The notes under the pieces: model-generated | Told to the model about the DNA's origin: nothing | The model's input: only the letters and a program-made list of their open reading frames with translations | Databases searched by the model: none | In this document: in pieces, positions 35,182 through 46,690 of the stretch | Layout of the letters: every line of letters starts with the position of its first letter | Position numbering within the stretch: the first letter of the stretch is position 1 | Made by a program: the position numbers and the translations under genes | Assembly (NCBI RefSeq): GCF_964355755.1 | Contig: NC_092675.1 | Location: 11,609,312 to 11,673,311, forward strand | Direction: 5' to 3' | Length of the DNA stretch: 64,000 nt | Origin: Antedon mediterranea | Taxonomy: Eukaryota; Echinodermata; Crinoidea; Comatulida; Antedonidae

Positions 35182-35749
35182 CTGCATTTCGTAAATCCTG
35201 ATTTGCTTTCGATCTTGGAGAGTCAGTACTACTCATGGACGAGTCATGACTGGTAGATGGGATGCAATTCTTATTTACTTTCTTCAGAGCTCTTTCATAG
35301 CGCTTGTTTATGGTTTTTTTTTGTCTGGTCATTTTCTGTAACTCCAGATTTAATTTTTCGATGCGACGATGGGCTCGACTTAGTGCTCTGCCAACACGTT
35401 TTCGAGTAGAAATACGTCTCTTAAACGACATCTTGATGCGTAGAGGAGAAGTTGGTGAAACCACATCGGAAGATATGGCTGAATCATCATTACTACTACT
35501 AGGTTCGTCAGCTTCTTCTGGGTGTTGTACTTGTAGTTGGGCTTGAACTTGCTTCACGTACCTTTGATGTTTCTGTACTCTTCTTTTCACCGTCGCTCTC
35601 CGTGCATTTCTATCTTTTGTTGTAAGTTCTGCTGACGGAACATAGTATTTCATTACACGTCTTGCTTCTGCTTGCAAGTACTCTGCTCCTCGCTTCTCTT
35701 TTTGTCGTTCCCGATAAGCTGCCTGAATCTCGGCTCGTGACTTTACCAT
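35182..35749 (-). CDS. DDE-like transposase of the 9.46-kb element, exon 1 (basic DNA-binding N-terminus)
   Basis: 189 codons plus one base. It ends at a GTAGGT donor (GT at 35181-35180) in phase 1; exon 2 begins with two bases completing a Gly codon, giving a spliced protein of about 834 residues. The start is the Met at 35749 (MVKSRAEIQ); another in-frame Met lies five codons upstream. Residues 1-65 are rich in R/K/E (AYRERQKEKR, ATVKRRVQKHQRY), probably DNA-binding helices. A Ser/Asp-rich linker follows, then a second basic coiled-coil stretch (KRISTRKRVGRALSRAHRR) and a Ser-rich tail. The native intron would be about 300 bp without the inserted LINE. Confidence 0.68.
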
Positions 35750-35883
35750 TATCACCAGTGTCACCTAGTGTTTAACAAAATGTATTAGTATTAAATCGAA
35801 ATAAACAAATATTAAATTATATTTTTACATTTTAAATAACCATAATGTAAAGAAATACATTGACTTTGTATGTAGTAAATTAT

Positions 35884-37006
35884 GTAACTTACGTTACCAT
35901 GAACAATACTATTAACACTTGTGAGTATTGATATTACAAAGACACAAGATGTATCCAGGTACATGACATACGTTTGACAATGAATATTCATAAACATATA
36001 TACACAGATATTATCTTAATATCATTGCTATGTTCGGTAATGTTACAACAACATAGACATACAACATCAATGTAAAACTTACGTTACCATAGTATCAAGG
36101 GCAAAGAAACTTCCCATAAAATAATCCTAAATAAAATCAACTCCGGTTGGAGGTAATGTTCATTATTGCCTGTATAATATAACTTAAATTATTTGAATAT
36201 ACTGAGTAGAAAAAAAAACACGACGTCTTAGAAATGAGGTATATAAAATGGTAACCTACGTTACATGTAGTGTAATTTACGTTACGTTGTTGGCTATGCT
36301 AGCTTACTAGTGTAAATTGTACAATGTAATAACATACTTGCATATCTGTCTAATTTCATAAATTATAAACATTAGGAAAGTTGTTCTAAATGATCTTTAG
36401 TGAATTAAGCATTTGAATACTTACTAAAATATACTCGAAAATCTGATATATGACGAATAAACTATGAAATTGTGAAGACGTATTTATAAAAACGTGGTCA
36501 AAATTGCCGCTGTCTGCCGAATCACGTGGTTAAAACTTTTTATTGTGTCAGAGGGCGTTTTCTTGATCATAAGGATATCTGTATCCCTTAGAAATGTCCA
36601 CAATATTAAAACTCATCAGTAACAATATATATGGTAACGTAAGTTACCATAACGTAAATTTCAAATGAACTTCAAAGGCTCAAATAATTAAATCTTAAAA
36701 CAACAACAAAATAATCAGTTTAAAATTAAACCTGACGTAACTAATCTTATAAATTATTTTAACATGTGTGTACACAAACCGGATCCTAAGAAGAAATGGG
36801 GTAACGTAGGTTACATCGCTTAACCAATCGTTTTTCATTAACACTTTCCAGGCAATTTTATAACGTATTTACATTATATTTCATCCGCGCAAGCAATATA
36901 ATCGTTATCAAGAGTACAAATCACATATAATACGAAGAAAAAACACTTTTATAGGTAATTATTAATTGATATTTAATGCATTTTTAAAGTCTGTAACGTA
37001 AGTTAC
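35884..37006. promoter_or_regulatory. Right-end cluster of palindromic GTAACNTANGTTAC sites
   Basis: Six copies at 35884-35897, 36251-36264, 36272-36285, 36634-36647, 36801-36814 and 36993-37006. Diverged copies also lie near 36075 and 36650. The cluster lies upstream of the transposase gene, so it may serve both transposition and autoregulation. Confidence 0.6.
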
Positions 37007-37399
37007 GTCATTTGTGCGACATATTTAATTGAAGAATTTTTTAAAATAAAACTAATTTTGTGTCAAAATTTCACTTACATGCGTTAAACATATAGGTAAG
37101 GCTCCAAAATATACAGTATTTACAATGATAAATGGGATTATATTTAATTTTTAGACTAGTGAATATTATGAAATTGGCCGGCGACAGGCGGTTTTGTGTC
37201 ATATCATGAAGTTTAAAGTGACATTATTTTTTAAGGGCAAGGATTTTCAAAATGAAACTTGGCCAATACAAAGAATAACGTTTCCTGTACCGTCATAACG
37301 CTTTAAAACACACTTTTAGTGCATAGTTTTATATATATAACACAGTAATTATAGGCGACATTGGTTTTTCATATTCGTGTTGGTATAGTGAGCCTGAGC

Positions 37400-38283
37400 C
37401 TTGAGTCCGTAGGTGTAGAAGTTATCCATGCACCGGGTGATGCTGATGTTCTCATAGCAACTACTGCTATTAATGCTGCCAAGAATAAATCAGTCACACT
37501 CATAGGAGAGGATACAGACCTTCTTATCCTCCTTTTGCATCACACCCGTCTAAGCTTGAATAGGATAATTTTTAGATCCGACAAAGCATCAGCTACAAAA
37601 GCGACAGATATCATCCCCTTAAAGAAAGCACTTGGATCTAACCTTTGTTCAAAGCTCCTGTTTTGTCATGCCCTTACAGGATGCGATACGACCTCAAGAA
37701 TATATGGCGTTGGAAAGAAGGCAGCTTTTAAAAAGCTGCTTGGTGATGATAAAGTTCTAAGCTCTTGTGCCAAAGTCTTCACATCCAATTGTCAAACTAA
37801 GAAAAAGATTGAAGAATATGGTCGGAAAGCGATGGTGGCTCTCTTTGGAGGAAGTAGCAGTGAAACATTATTAAGTTCGAGGAGGAGAATTTTTAACAAG
37901 AAGGTTGCTGGTTCCAAATCATTTGTTGGGCCTGAAAGACTACCACCTACTGATTGTGCAACCGATTTTCATAGTCAAAGGGTATATTTGCAGATTATGA
38001 CATGGTCTATGAATGATACAGATATGGTGTTATCGGAGTGGGGATGGAAGGAGGAAGACAACCGCCTAGTTCCACAAATGACCGAGGATGCTGCACCACC
38101 TCATCTGCTCAAAATGATAATTGCAATTGTAAGACTGGATGCGGTACACCTCGATGTGGCTGCAGACGATATGGCCTACAGTGTACATCTACATGTGGAT
38201 CATGCCAGCTAGAAGGATGCGAAAATTGCCCAATAATTGACATCGAAGGCGACATTGAAGATGATGAAAGTGATGACGAGTAG
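37400..38283 (+). pseudogene. Zinc-finger / FEN-XPG-like nuclease family protein, 3' exon with CxC cluster (broken)
   Basis: Continues the gene interrupted at 27940. Motifs in order: VIHAPGDADVLIATTAI (about 37418, position of the XPG-I acidic cluster), TLIGEDTDLLILLL (about 37500, second metal-binding pair), and LTGCDTTSRIYGVGKKAAFKKLL (about 37675, resembling the GCD/helix-turn-helix region of FEN1). Then comes a conserved region with WGWKEEDN. After a one-base frame shift near 38119 the frame gives a dense cysteine cluster CNCKTGCGTPRCGCRRYG...CGSC, like the tesmin/TSO1 CxC domain, and an acidic C-terminus ending at TAG 38281-38283. Confidence 0.68.
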
Positions 38284-41200
38284 TGTATCCAACTGATGGT
38301 GTTAGAGGATGATAAGTAAATTCTCCAAATAGTATGTATGCAATTATCTGTTATATTTTAATGTACACTGTGTAAAAGAGAGCGATACAATTTCAATTTT
38401 AAATGTGGAATAAAATGCTTTAGTAAATGGATGGTAACCACTGCCACTGGCCATACTGCTGTTTGATTGTAATGGTTTATGATCAAAACATCATCATGTG
38501 ATGGTAAATTATCATTTCAAAAGCAGTTACTATTATAGTAAGTCATTACAATCTTATATAGTTAAATACTATTGTTAAACATTATTTATAGTATTTTATT
38601 CATTATTTGTATTTTCCTTAGTTACGGTTGCTAGGGTAATGCCATATTTATAAAATATTATCATCAATATGATTGCACATGAACAAACAATGCACATGCA
38701 CATTTTGAATAAGATTGATAGACCTGAAAACATTAAATTTTATTTTATTAATTATTTTATTTTATTTATTTATTTGTTATTGTTACCATGGCAACCACAT
38801 TCCTATTCCAGTGGCAATATGTTGTGTTGATATAAGGAGATCTCTCAGTACATAATTCATCAGTTTTAACATTTCAAACACAATATAACTATTTTTTATT
38901 AATTATTTTAATTTTCCTTAGTTACGCATAGCAACGGTTGCTATGGTAACATGATTATTGATAAATAAGATGATCAATGGAATTCACTTTAGTTTGATGT
39001 AATTTACATGTTTTTTTATACGAGTAGTTTTAAAAAACCTATTTCTTTTTAAATTCACCCGTTTGTTTTTAGCGTTGCTGTTCTATTATTATTCAAATGA
39101 ATCTATTGTTAGTTGATAATTATTTTGTTAGTACCAGCGTGTCGTGTCCTTCCTTATTTCATTCTGTACATAGGTATATACTTACATTACAGAACATGCC
39201 TATTGATTTTCAGGAAAATTGATATATTGGTCATGTCACAAAAGCTTATCTTCCGTACGATATATTAAATAGCACGCATTCTGTCTTCTTTTAAAGTTGT
39301 ATTGTCCCCCAAAACATGAAAAGTAAAGATGAAAAAAATAAAATTTTCAATAGACCATTTTGTAGTTATAAAAAAGTTATTCACTTTCGCCGAGAAAAAA
39401 TCCGAAAAAAATATTGATTTCGCTTATAAAAAATCAAAATAAGTTGACCATTTTTTCGAACTCATCAGCTCAGAAATTCCTAGATAACGAAGGTTTGCTA
39501 ACAACTCATAAATATGCATGATATGTTAATGAGCATTCAAACAGAGGAGATCCGATCTGTTATCTTTCACCACATAATAAACAAGCATGTGCGACGAACA
39601 GAAGAAAGTGCTGGGGTTTCCATGATCGTATGATGTAAAAAGCTCTGCCGTTAATTTGCCGGTATACAGAATTTTATTTTAGATGAATGACACATCCTCC
39701 TACTGTATAATAGTTATATATTGTTTTTGTCTTATAGTTATAGGCAATTAGCTATCTAGGCTAGGCTATTAATATAAGCCTAGCGGCAGCTGTGTGTAGA
39801 CAGGAACCCACTTAGAGGCCTAGCTAGGTCCTTCCCTATTTATCGTACTCACCTAGCTACTGTAGGCCATCACTCCACAACTAGCTACAGAAAATAGGCC
39901 TACTTTGTTGCTTTACCATTGATATACATTTGGAGCTAGAATTAATTTTAATTGTTTAACTGATGACAAAAAACCGTACATTTGGAAAATGATCAGGATA
40001 CAGTACCAAAGAAGTTGACGGTAGAATAGATTGTTGTTGATATCAACCAAAACGAAAACACTAGTAGTAATTAGACTGGGCCTAGGACTTTGATGGAAGA
40101 GATGCACTTTTCAGGAATTTACTACTGTACATTAGTAATAGTACCCAAAATTGAAAACTTCAGATTCTCATGTACAGAAATAATAATTATATGTATGCTA
40201 TAAATTGTAAAATATTCAACTTTTCTATTTGACTTTTGTATTTATACATTATTGTTTTTGAATTTATAGACTTAAGCTAATAAAGACTGGAACAGAAGTT
40301 ATACCCATACTGTATAAAGGCAACTGGTGGTAGACTCGGTAGTGGAACACAAGCTAAATATTAGATGATTATCATAAAGCATTTGGCAAATGTGTTGGTT
40401 GTTTTCCAGCTTTTAAAATGTTGTATAATTTTCATAATAAAAGCAATAATAATTGTATAAATTATTTTGCAAACATAGCAATAGCATTAAATAAATTAAA
40501 AAAATAGTACTACAGTACATGAGATAAAATCTCCATAATTCACATAATTTTAATGTGTGAAGATTTACAGTACAGTACAGTAAAAAATGAGTTAATTACT
40601 AGTATATTTCATTGAATTTCTGCATTATTGTTGACAATTTATTTTCAACTATTAATTGATGTGTTGATTGTGGCATTACAGCAATAGCTTGTCTTCTGTG
40701 ATTGTTCATCCATTTTAAAGTGTCATAGTAAGAAACGTTCAAATAAATATTGTGAATGTTGCTACCACATTTTGTGTTGATTTCTTCACCATTTTCCACT
40801 ACTTACTCATATAGTTCATTCAATTAGTGTGTTAATACCTATTAAAAGAAAGACATTTTTTCTATTACAATATTATACATAAAAAATTTAATTGTGTGAA
40901 TATTGCATTTTCAACATATCAGTACTAAGTACTGTAAAGTACACATTCCAAAAAAATATTTAACTTAGATTATTGGTCATTTTCTCTACTACTAAAATAA
41001 TTACATTATTGGATGTACAGTACAGTTACAATTTTCACAAATTTAAATTAGCATTAAAATCTAATTAATCACATGAAAAACCAAGCACCATAATCTCTCC
41101 TGGCCCTGCTGGTGACCTTACTTTTTAATTTTTGGCAGCCATTTACAAGTTTTCGCTTTTTGGGTTTCACCGCTCTTATAATTTGTTTTAATCACAAACT

Positions 41201-42072
41201 GTGTACATAGAAAAGAAAAGAGAATTAAATGTTCTGAAATGAAGGAAAAGTGATATGAATAATGATGAAGGACTATTATTATAGTATTATACTAAAAATA
41301 AGACGAGGTGGTAGTGTTAAAATTCACTCTACTAAAACCTTATTCTTTACTCCATGCTTCACAGATGAATGTAATGTTGTCTGGCCTAATCCTATTTAAA
41401 GCTAGGTGGCAATAACCATTAATAAGGCTTACGAGTCGTATTCTATTAGTATTAGCCAGGCCAACTACTACTCACTCAGACAGTGACTACTAAACTAGCT
41501 ACTACTTTCTAGGTCTACTCTAGGCCTAGCCAATAGACACAAGCCAGTACAGCAGCTTTACTGGGCTAGCTAGGCTTCCTATAGGCCTACTAACTAACAA
41601 AGCTGCACCATAGAAACTACAGTTCTTACTTACCAATCTGCTAGGGCCTAGCAATAGTCTTTTCTTCAAGATAGGAGTTGTTTTTTGTTGTTTTATAACT
41701 ACAGAACTTTCCCACATCGTCGTCTCGCCATATCACGTCGTATTTTTGTTGTGATGACCTAGAGGTCACATACACGCACAGAATCATACAATTATTATGC
41801 ATAATTCATAAGCTAATTCAGTTCAAGGGTTAAATTAAACCGGAAGCCAGTTGGCTGCCAGCCAACCGACTTCCGGTTGATAATTTTTTACTTTAAATTA
41901 CGATTTTCTCAGGTAACAAATTTTTTTTTCCCATCCAATTTGAGGTCAAAGTAAATAACTTTCATGTGACATTAAAATGGCCTATTCAATAATTTTTTTT
42001 TCAAAAAAATCTTTTTCAGGGGGACAATACATCTTTAACATGGACATATTCTTTGATATGGACCAACATTTT
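38284..42072. other. PREB intron 1 spacer, no gene seen
   Basis: AT-rich. GTTACGGTTGCTAGGGTAA-type words at 38620-38950, TAGGCCTA-rich stretches at 39745-39900 and 41380-41660, and CAGTACAG-rich sequence near 40500-41040. None of the short ORFs looks coding. Confidence 0.45.
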
Positions 42073-42235
42073 AGTCGACTGGTCGAGCGGTTAAGCTTAC
42101 TCCATGGGTTAAGGCAGGGGCGCCGAAAATCGGCACAGGTTCAAGACACTCCTTAACTCCTGGTCAATCTTGATTTTAGAAAGGTCATTGTTGTAATGAC
42201 GGAGTTTGTTTGTATAAAAAATTATTCAAACAAAT
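42073..42235 (+). mobile_element. tRNA(Leu/Ser)-derived SINE
   Basis: GACTGGTCGAGCGGTTAAG (A-box region of a class II tRNA) is followed, after a variable-arm-like segment, by ACAGGTTCAAGACACTCC (B box). A short unrelated body follows, so it is a SINE head rather than a tRNA gene. Confidence 0.6.
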
Positions 42236-42639
42236 TATTAACCCCAGCAGATGTAAAGCTAATACATAAAGCAACAAATTTATCTTTCAACATGCTCCCA
42301 ATCAGTGGATATATATTTTGCCAAGTACTTCACTCAGTTTCTGAGTGCTTTCGTTTATGTAATTAAAATCATCGATTTTTAATTGTTAGGGAGTTATAAA
42401 GTATAATTGTTTTAGAAACAATTAGTGAACCAATTAACTTGAACCATGTACATATTATGTTCTACTTCATTATAACAAGATTCCATGACGTCTATAACCG
42501 TGCTGATCTGTCTCGCTAGTCAGTAATCATGGGGACCCAATTGTTTTTGCATATATAAATGCAGTACAACTGCTACCCTATCAATAATGTAATCGTCAAT
42601 TGGTAAACAAAGTCTGTAGTGCAATCATAGGTGCATGAC

Positions 42640-42755
42640 GATGAATGACTTTGCGACGATCACCTAATGACGAACAACTTGAGGACGAACGACTTGAGAA
42701 CGAACGACTTTGAGGACGAACGACTTAATGATGAACGACTTGGGGACGAATTTTG
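42640..42755 (-). repeat. Minisatellite, unit GACGAACGACTTGAG
   Basis: About seven degenerate copies; the reverse complement of the unit in the 18690-18800 array. It ends about 90 bp before PREB exon 2. Confidence 0.75.
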
Positions 42756-42843
42756 AAATTGATTTGTACCACCACTGATTTGTATAATATTTTCAACATT
42801 TATTTATTGCCAATTTTTGTTGGCTTCCTTTTTTCTTCTCCAG

Positions 42844-42959
42844 GAAATATTTGAATTGAAGCGATCAGGACCTAAGAGTAAAGTTAGAGCAGAAAGTTTG
42901 TTTTCTTATGATACAGATTTAATTGAAAATCGAAGTGCTATAATCAACGCAGCAGTCAG
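42844..42959 (+). CDS. PREB: PREB/SEC12 exon 2
   Basis: Acceptor TTCTTCTCCAG at 42833-42843; donor GTATGC at 42960. Phase 0 in, phase 2 out. The 38 full codons continue from exon 1 (EIFELKRSGPKSKVRAES...IINAAVR) and match the strand of PREB that follows the NG(V/I) motif in the first WD40 blade. Too short to be an isolated ORF; found by splice sites and homology. Confidence 0.82.
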
Positions 42960-43024
42960 GTATGCGTGATACATATAATTTAAAATATTATTTGTACAAT
43001 GCTTCTTTTATTTGTTTTTAGTCT

Positions 43025-43265
43025 TCAGGGACATGGCCAAGGATTAGCAATAGTGAATTAATCACTGTCCTATCAGGTAGGTGGTAATCCCTCTGACACG
43101 GGGATTTTTTTATGAACCAGTTCACCTGTGTAACCCCTACTCGTCTCAAATAATGAACTGAGTTTTTTAAAGTCCACACAGGCAAACCGTATACACTGGA
43201 CCTACGGTTTATAGTCCTTAAATGAGAAGACTTTTTCCATCACTAGATGAATGAGTTGTCCTAGA
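43025..43265 (-). mobile_element. SINE copy, minus strand, related to the 57965 element
   Basis: The reverse complement contains GACGAGTAGGGGTTACACAGGTGAAC and GAGGGATTACCACCTACCTG, collinear with 58099-58180. It lies in PREB intron 2, 65 bp after exon 2. Confidence 0.6.
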
Positions 43266-43837
43266 ACCCTAGCTATGAAAAAGAACCAATTTCCACCAGC
43301 AATTTTGTTTACCAACACAGATACAGGTACAGTACCATCCAGAAAACATGTACCATACCCATGCAGTTTTTCTGCAGACAAAATTTGGACAAAACGCTGT
43401 TAATTTAGTAATGATAGGACAGCATTCACTCACTCAAATGTTACGGCATTGAGTAATTCATTTTTCTGGTGAACTGTTTATAAATGGGCTTTTATTTTGA
43501 ACCTCTGGAATGACGTTTCATCAACAAGACAAAAAGGCCTGTCATTATTACGAAACAATAACTATGTGTTTTTAATTTAAAACGAATCTGTTTGATATTC
43601 ATTGAATTGTCTTTTCCTGTGTTTTTTGCCATGTGTGATCTGATAATTTAATCGGCAAAGTAACTGATTGTGATATTAAATTACATTTCCAATTGAAACA
43701 CATCGCAGCTTGAAGTATCAAATTATTATTATTTTTTTTTTGATGAAGTTTCTTTTTTTCTAAGCCAAAAAAAGTATTGTTACATACCACTACAGTTTCA
43801 ACCTTTCATCGCCGGTAATCGTCAGGTGAATGAGCTA

Positions 43838-44132
43838 GCCGAAGCTAGTTCGAATCATCGGTAAGCATTCTCCGATGACGTGCGCCCTCTGTGGTGTTAA
43901 GAAGTCTTCTCCGGGTTCTCTCTGTTGGTGTAGAAGGTCATCATAGATATGTGACGGCTCGTATGCTCCTACGTCTCTATTCATGGTGTGCTTCTTTCTT
44001 CTGATCCAAATGGCCTATATGATGACCTTCTACACCAACAGAGAGAACCCGGGGCCCCCCGTAGAAGACTTCTTAACACCACAGAGGGCGCACGTCATCG
44101 GAGAATACCTACCGATGATACGAACTAGCTTA
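43838..44132. repeat. Long near-perfect hairpin (arms ~115-120 bp)
   Basis: 43838-43952 (AGCTAGTTCGAATCATCGG...GTGTTAAGAAGTCTTCT...GGTGTAGAAGG) is mirrored at 44012-44132 with few mismatches. The loop is about 60 bp. Likely a small foldback MITE; transcription through PREB intron 2 would give a long double-stranded stem. Confidence 0.75.
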
Positions 44133-44384
44133 AGAATGATGTTTTATTTAATGATAAGAAATCTTTTTGTATGCGTTTCTGTCCTCGTACTTGCAAACTT
44201 AAGGTAATTCTATTACTAAACTTTTTGGTAAAAAACTTGTACTCTTATGTGTGATTGCAGTGATTAGGCCGACATTCAAAGTCAGTACAGATCTTTGTGT
44301 ATTAGAAGCAACTCACTCAATCGCAAATTTATGAAATGCTCTACCAATGTTCTACCAATGTCGGACTACTGTACCATACTAATT

Positions 44385-44650
44385 GCATCCTATAGGCAAG
44401 ATGCTTTACTCTCATTGCCTCGTCCTTCGGATGGGATGTAAAGCCGTTGGTCCTGTGTACTTAACAGTGCACGTTAAAGAACTTGGTACACTATTCGAAA
44501 AGAGTAGGGGATTGTCTCCCGGTGTGCTGATCTGGTAGGCGCTGCACTGCTGGCTGCCGTGGGTCCGTGGAGGGCCTAATCCGAATTTCCTCAGTTTCCA
44601 GTTAAGCTTGAGGACAAATATGAATACCTTTACCTTTACCTTTAATGTTA
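44385..44650 (+). mobile_element. SINE-like element with (CCTTTA)n tail
   Basis: Contains TGCCTCGTCCTTCGGATGGG...TAAAGCCGTTGGTCC...GTTAAAGAAC, a block I associate with dispersed SINE families of marine invertebrates. It ends in tandem ACCTTT repeats (44625-44645). Confidence 0.6.
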
Positions 44651-45301
44651 AATGTTGTCTCTTTAGATCTTACTGTATTAATATGTATTGTGCAGCCCTT
44701 TGGTGTAACTATCGTATGAAGACTATTAGATCTCTTCTTCTACAATAATGCTCTGCACCGTATACTTAATGTATCTAGAAGTGGTAGTACCAGTGCAATG
44801 TTTGTTGAACATGGTGTCCCTGCCTTTAATGAGTAATGCGAAAATCTGCCTATGGTTTCATGCAACGTATGTTGAATAGTGGTAACATCCTTGTGTTTAC
44901 AAACATACTCCATAACTCCAAAAAGATTGTAGATGGAGAAGCATTCTATATACGATTTTTCTTTTTCTGTTTATAATAAGTTTTTTAATATGGATGATAT
45001 TTCCGAAATAAAAAGAAATTGAATTGAATTGAAAATAAACATATAATATAACTGGACAATTATGACAAAGTAGAAAGAAAATCAACAAACATTATTAACC
45101 TTTATTCAGAATAAAAAAAGCTATCCAACGATACCAACAGTACAGTATTTGGTGAAATTGCATGTTGACCTTTTGACCTTTTAATATTGGTCACATGATT
45201 TGTTTTATTGTGCTATAAAACTATGCGTTTATTGATATGGGTGTAATGAAATAAAATGATCAGTATCACATTCCCTTTCCAATGATACCATGGATGACTA
45301 A
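44651..45301. other. PREB intron 2 spacer
   Basis: No gene. Around 44690-44830 a minus-to-plus reading gives scraps like RLLGL/LNVSRSGSTSAMFV, possibly a short LINE ORF2 C-terminal remnant with stops; too degraded to annotate. Confidence 0.35.
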
Positions 45302-46205
45302 CGCCCGTATTCTTAAACCAAACTTTAGTCGTAGTTCCAGCTAAAACTTTAAAAATTACGTCATTTTAATTCATAAACCGAACTTCAACTGAATCGCCTA
45401 ACTAAATCAGGCCAACCTCGACTAAATCGAGACGGATTTTGATCGATTTTTTTAGTCGTCGAGGGGGCAGGCTAAATGGTCAACTAAATGGTATTTAAAC
45501 GAGGTTTATAAAAAATGTAACAGTCATTGAGTTGTTATATTGGCCAGATGAAGAATGAAATATCTATTTTTATATTAGCTTAATTAAATATACATTGGTA
45601 TATGTTATAATAATGAAAATCATCTTTATTTACAACCGTATACAAATTACATTATTTTCTTCGCGCAAGTCCGACTTGAACTACGTCACGTCATAGCGAC
45701 AATGGGGAGATGCGGAAATTCACCACGCGATGGAATGTTTAGGGGGCTTAGCGTTTTCTTTTCACGCTATGAAGTGCGTGGTTCGTCGCGATCATACTTT
45801 GATGGAGGCCTAGAAAAAATGAAAGTTACCGTACCACCATGGTTCCTAAATATATTTTGAAGATTTTGTTTGTTGTTAATCAAAAGTACTTTACTGTTAA
45901 ATTAATACTGGAATCTTGTTCTAATAATTAACGATTAAAATTATTTTGCATGTATATAATCCTGATGCGTAAAAAGTTTTGTAAGAAAATGGAAAGTGAT
46001 ATCAATTCGCAAAATTTCGTCTGCTCCCTCAAATACTCTCTTGTCATTGGCCAATGTATAGCCTTGTTACCCAGATGTGTGCAACTCGACTAAAAGCTCG
46101 ACTTCATTAAGTCGAACTGCAAACTTTGACTACTTCTTATATGAATCAAATTTTAAGTAATAGCTCGAACTACGACTTTTTCAAGTCGAACTTCGAACTA
46201 CGACT
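45302..46205. mobile_element. Second copy of the 926-bp inverted-repeat element, right end truncated
   Basis: Collinear with 1156-2050 at high identity and starts with the same CGCCCGTATTCTTAAACC. It stops at CGAACTACGACT and lacks the last ~30 bp, so the right terminal repeat is missing. Confidence 0.8.
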
Positions 46206-46384
46206 GGGAGTGAGTTTAGTGTGGAACGTCGGCCATTTTGAAATACAAAATGGCAGCTGAAGGAGTGGTCGAAAAAATGGTATCTAACTTTTATTGATTC
46301 AGCATTTCAGGAATAACAAAATTAGCTAAACAAATCTTTTTTTGGCACAAATATCGAGCTGGAATAATAATAATCCTTATTTGT

Positions 46385-46690
46385 AAGTTGTAACCAGGTT
46401 TGATCTCCCGACTTATTACACGTTTTCACACATGCATTCGTAAACCTTGTGGAATCTCGGAAGGAAAGAATAGTTGCGCGCTATTGGTATACTATGATTG
46501 GTCAGTTAATACCAGGGCAATACACACGCATGCAGTTAGAACTCGGAACGTCTCGAAACAAAAACACAGGCCTCTTGTTGGTGTGTTTTTCTCCCTAGAT
46601 TTCACAGGGGTGCACTGTGCAATCACAGGGAATTTTCCCGAAAATTGTCTTCCTGCTATGCAAACCTGGTTACAAGTTGTTACATTTTGC
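46385..46690. mobile_element. Small inverted-repeat element (about 300 bp)
   Basis: Left GTAAGTTGTAACCAGGTTTG is mirrored at the right by CAAACCTGGTTACAAGTTG. The ORFs inside overlap on both strands and have no coding character. Confidence 0.5.

Larger units (their letters stand above)
27941..37399 (-). mobile_element. 9.46-kb DNA transposon with 6-bp target duplication CTTGAG
   Basis: Termini are GCTCGGGCTCAGTATA at the left and, inverted, GCTCAGGCTCACTATA at the right. They are flanked by CTTGAG at 27935-27940 and 37400-37405. Removing the element and one CTTGAG restores the FEN-like reading frame exactly at the junction. It carries one gene, a two-exon transposase on the minus strand, and ten palindromic 14-mers confined to the outer ~1.6 kb of each end. 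Later insertions are a LINE (31640-35105) and a 600-bp repeat (28798-29402); without them the element would be about 5.4 kb. The 6-bp duplication fits Dada-like elements in size, but the protein family is not assigned. Confidence 0.78.

Noticed and set aside
35304-35546. Plus-strand 80-codon ORF
   Set aside because: Antisense shadow of transposase exon 1.
38038-38283. 81-codon ORF as an independent small cysteine-rich gene
   Set aside because: It is the frame-shifted C-terminus (CxC cluster) of the FEN-like pseudogene.
40261-40330. Candidate PREB upstream exon (reading with KTGTEV)
   Set aside because: No splice sites in phase; the true exon 1 with the GGGGxxxTG signature was found at 16127-16246.
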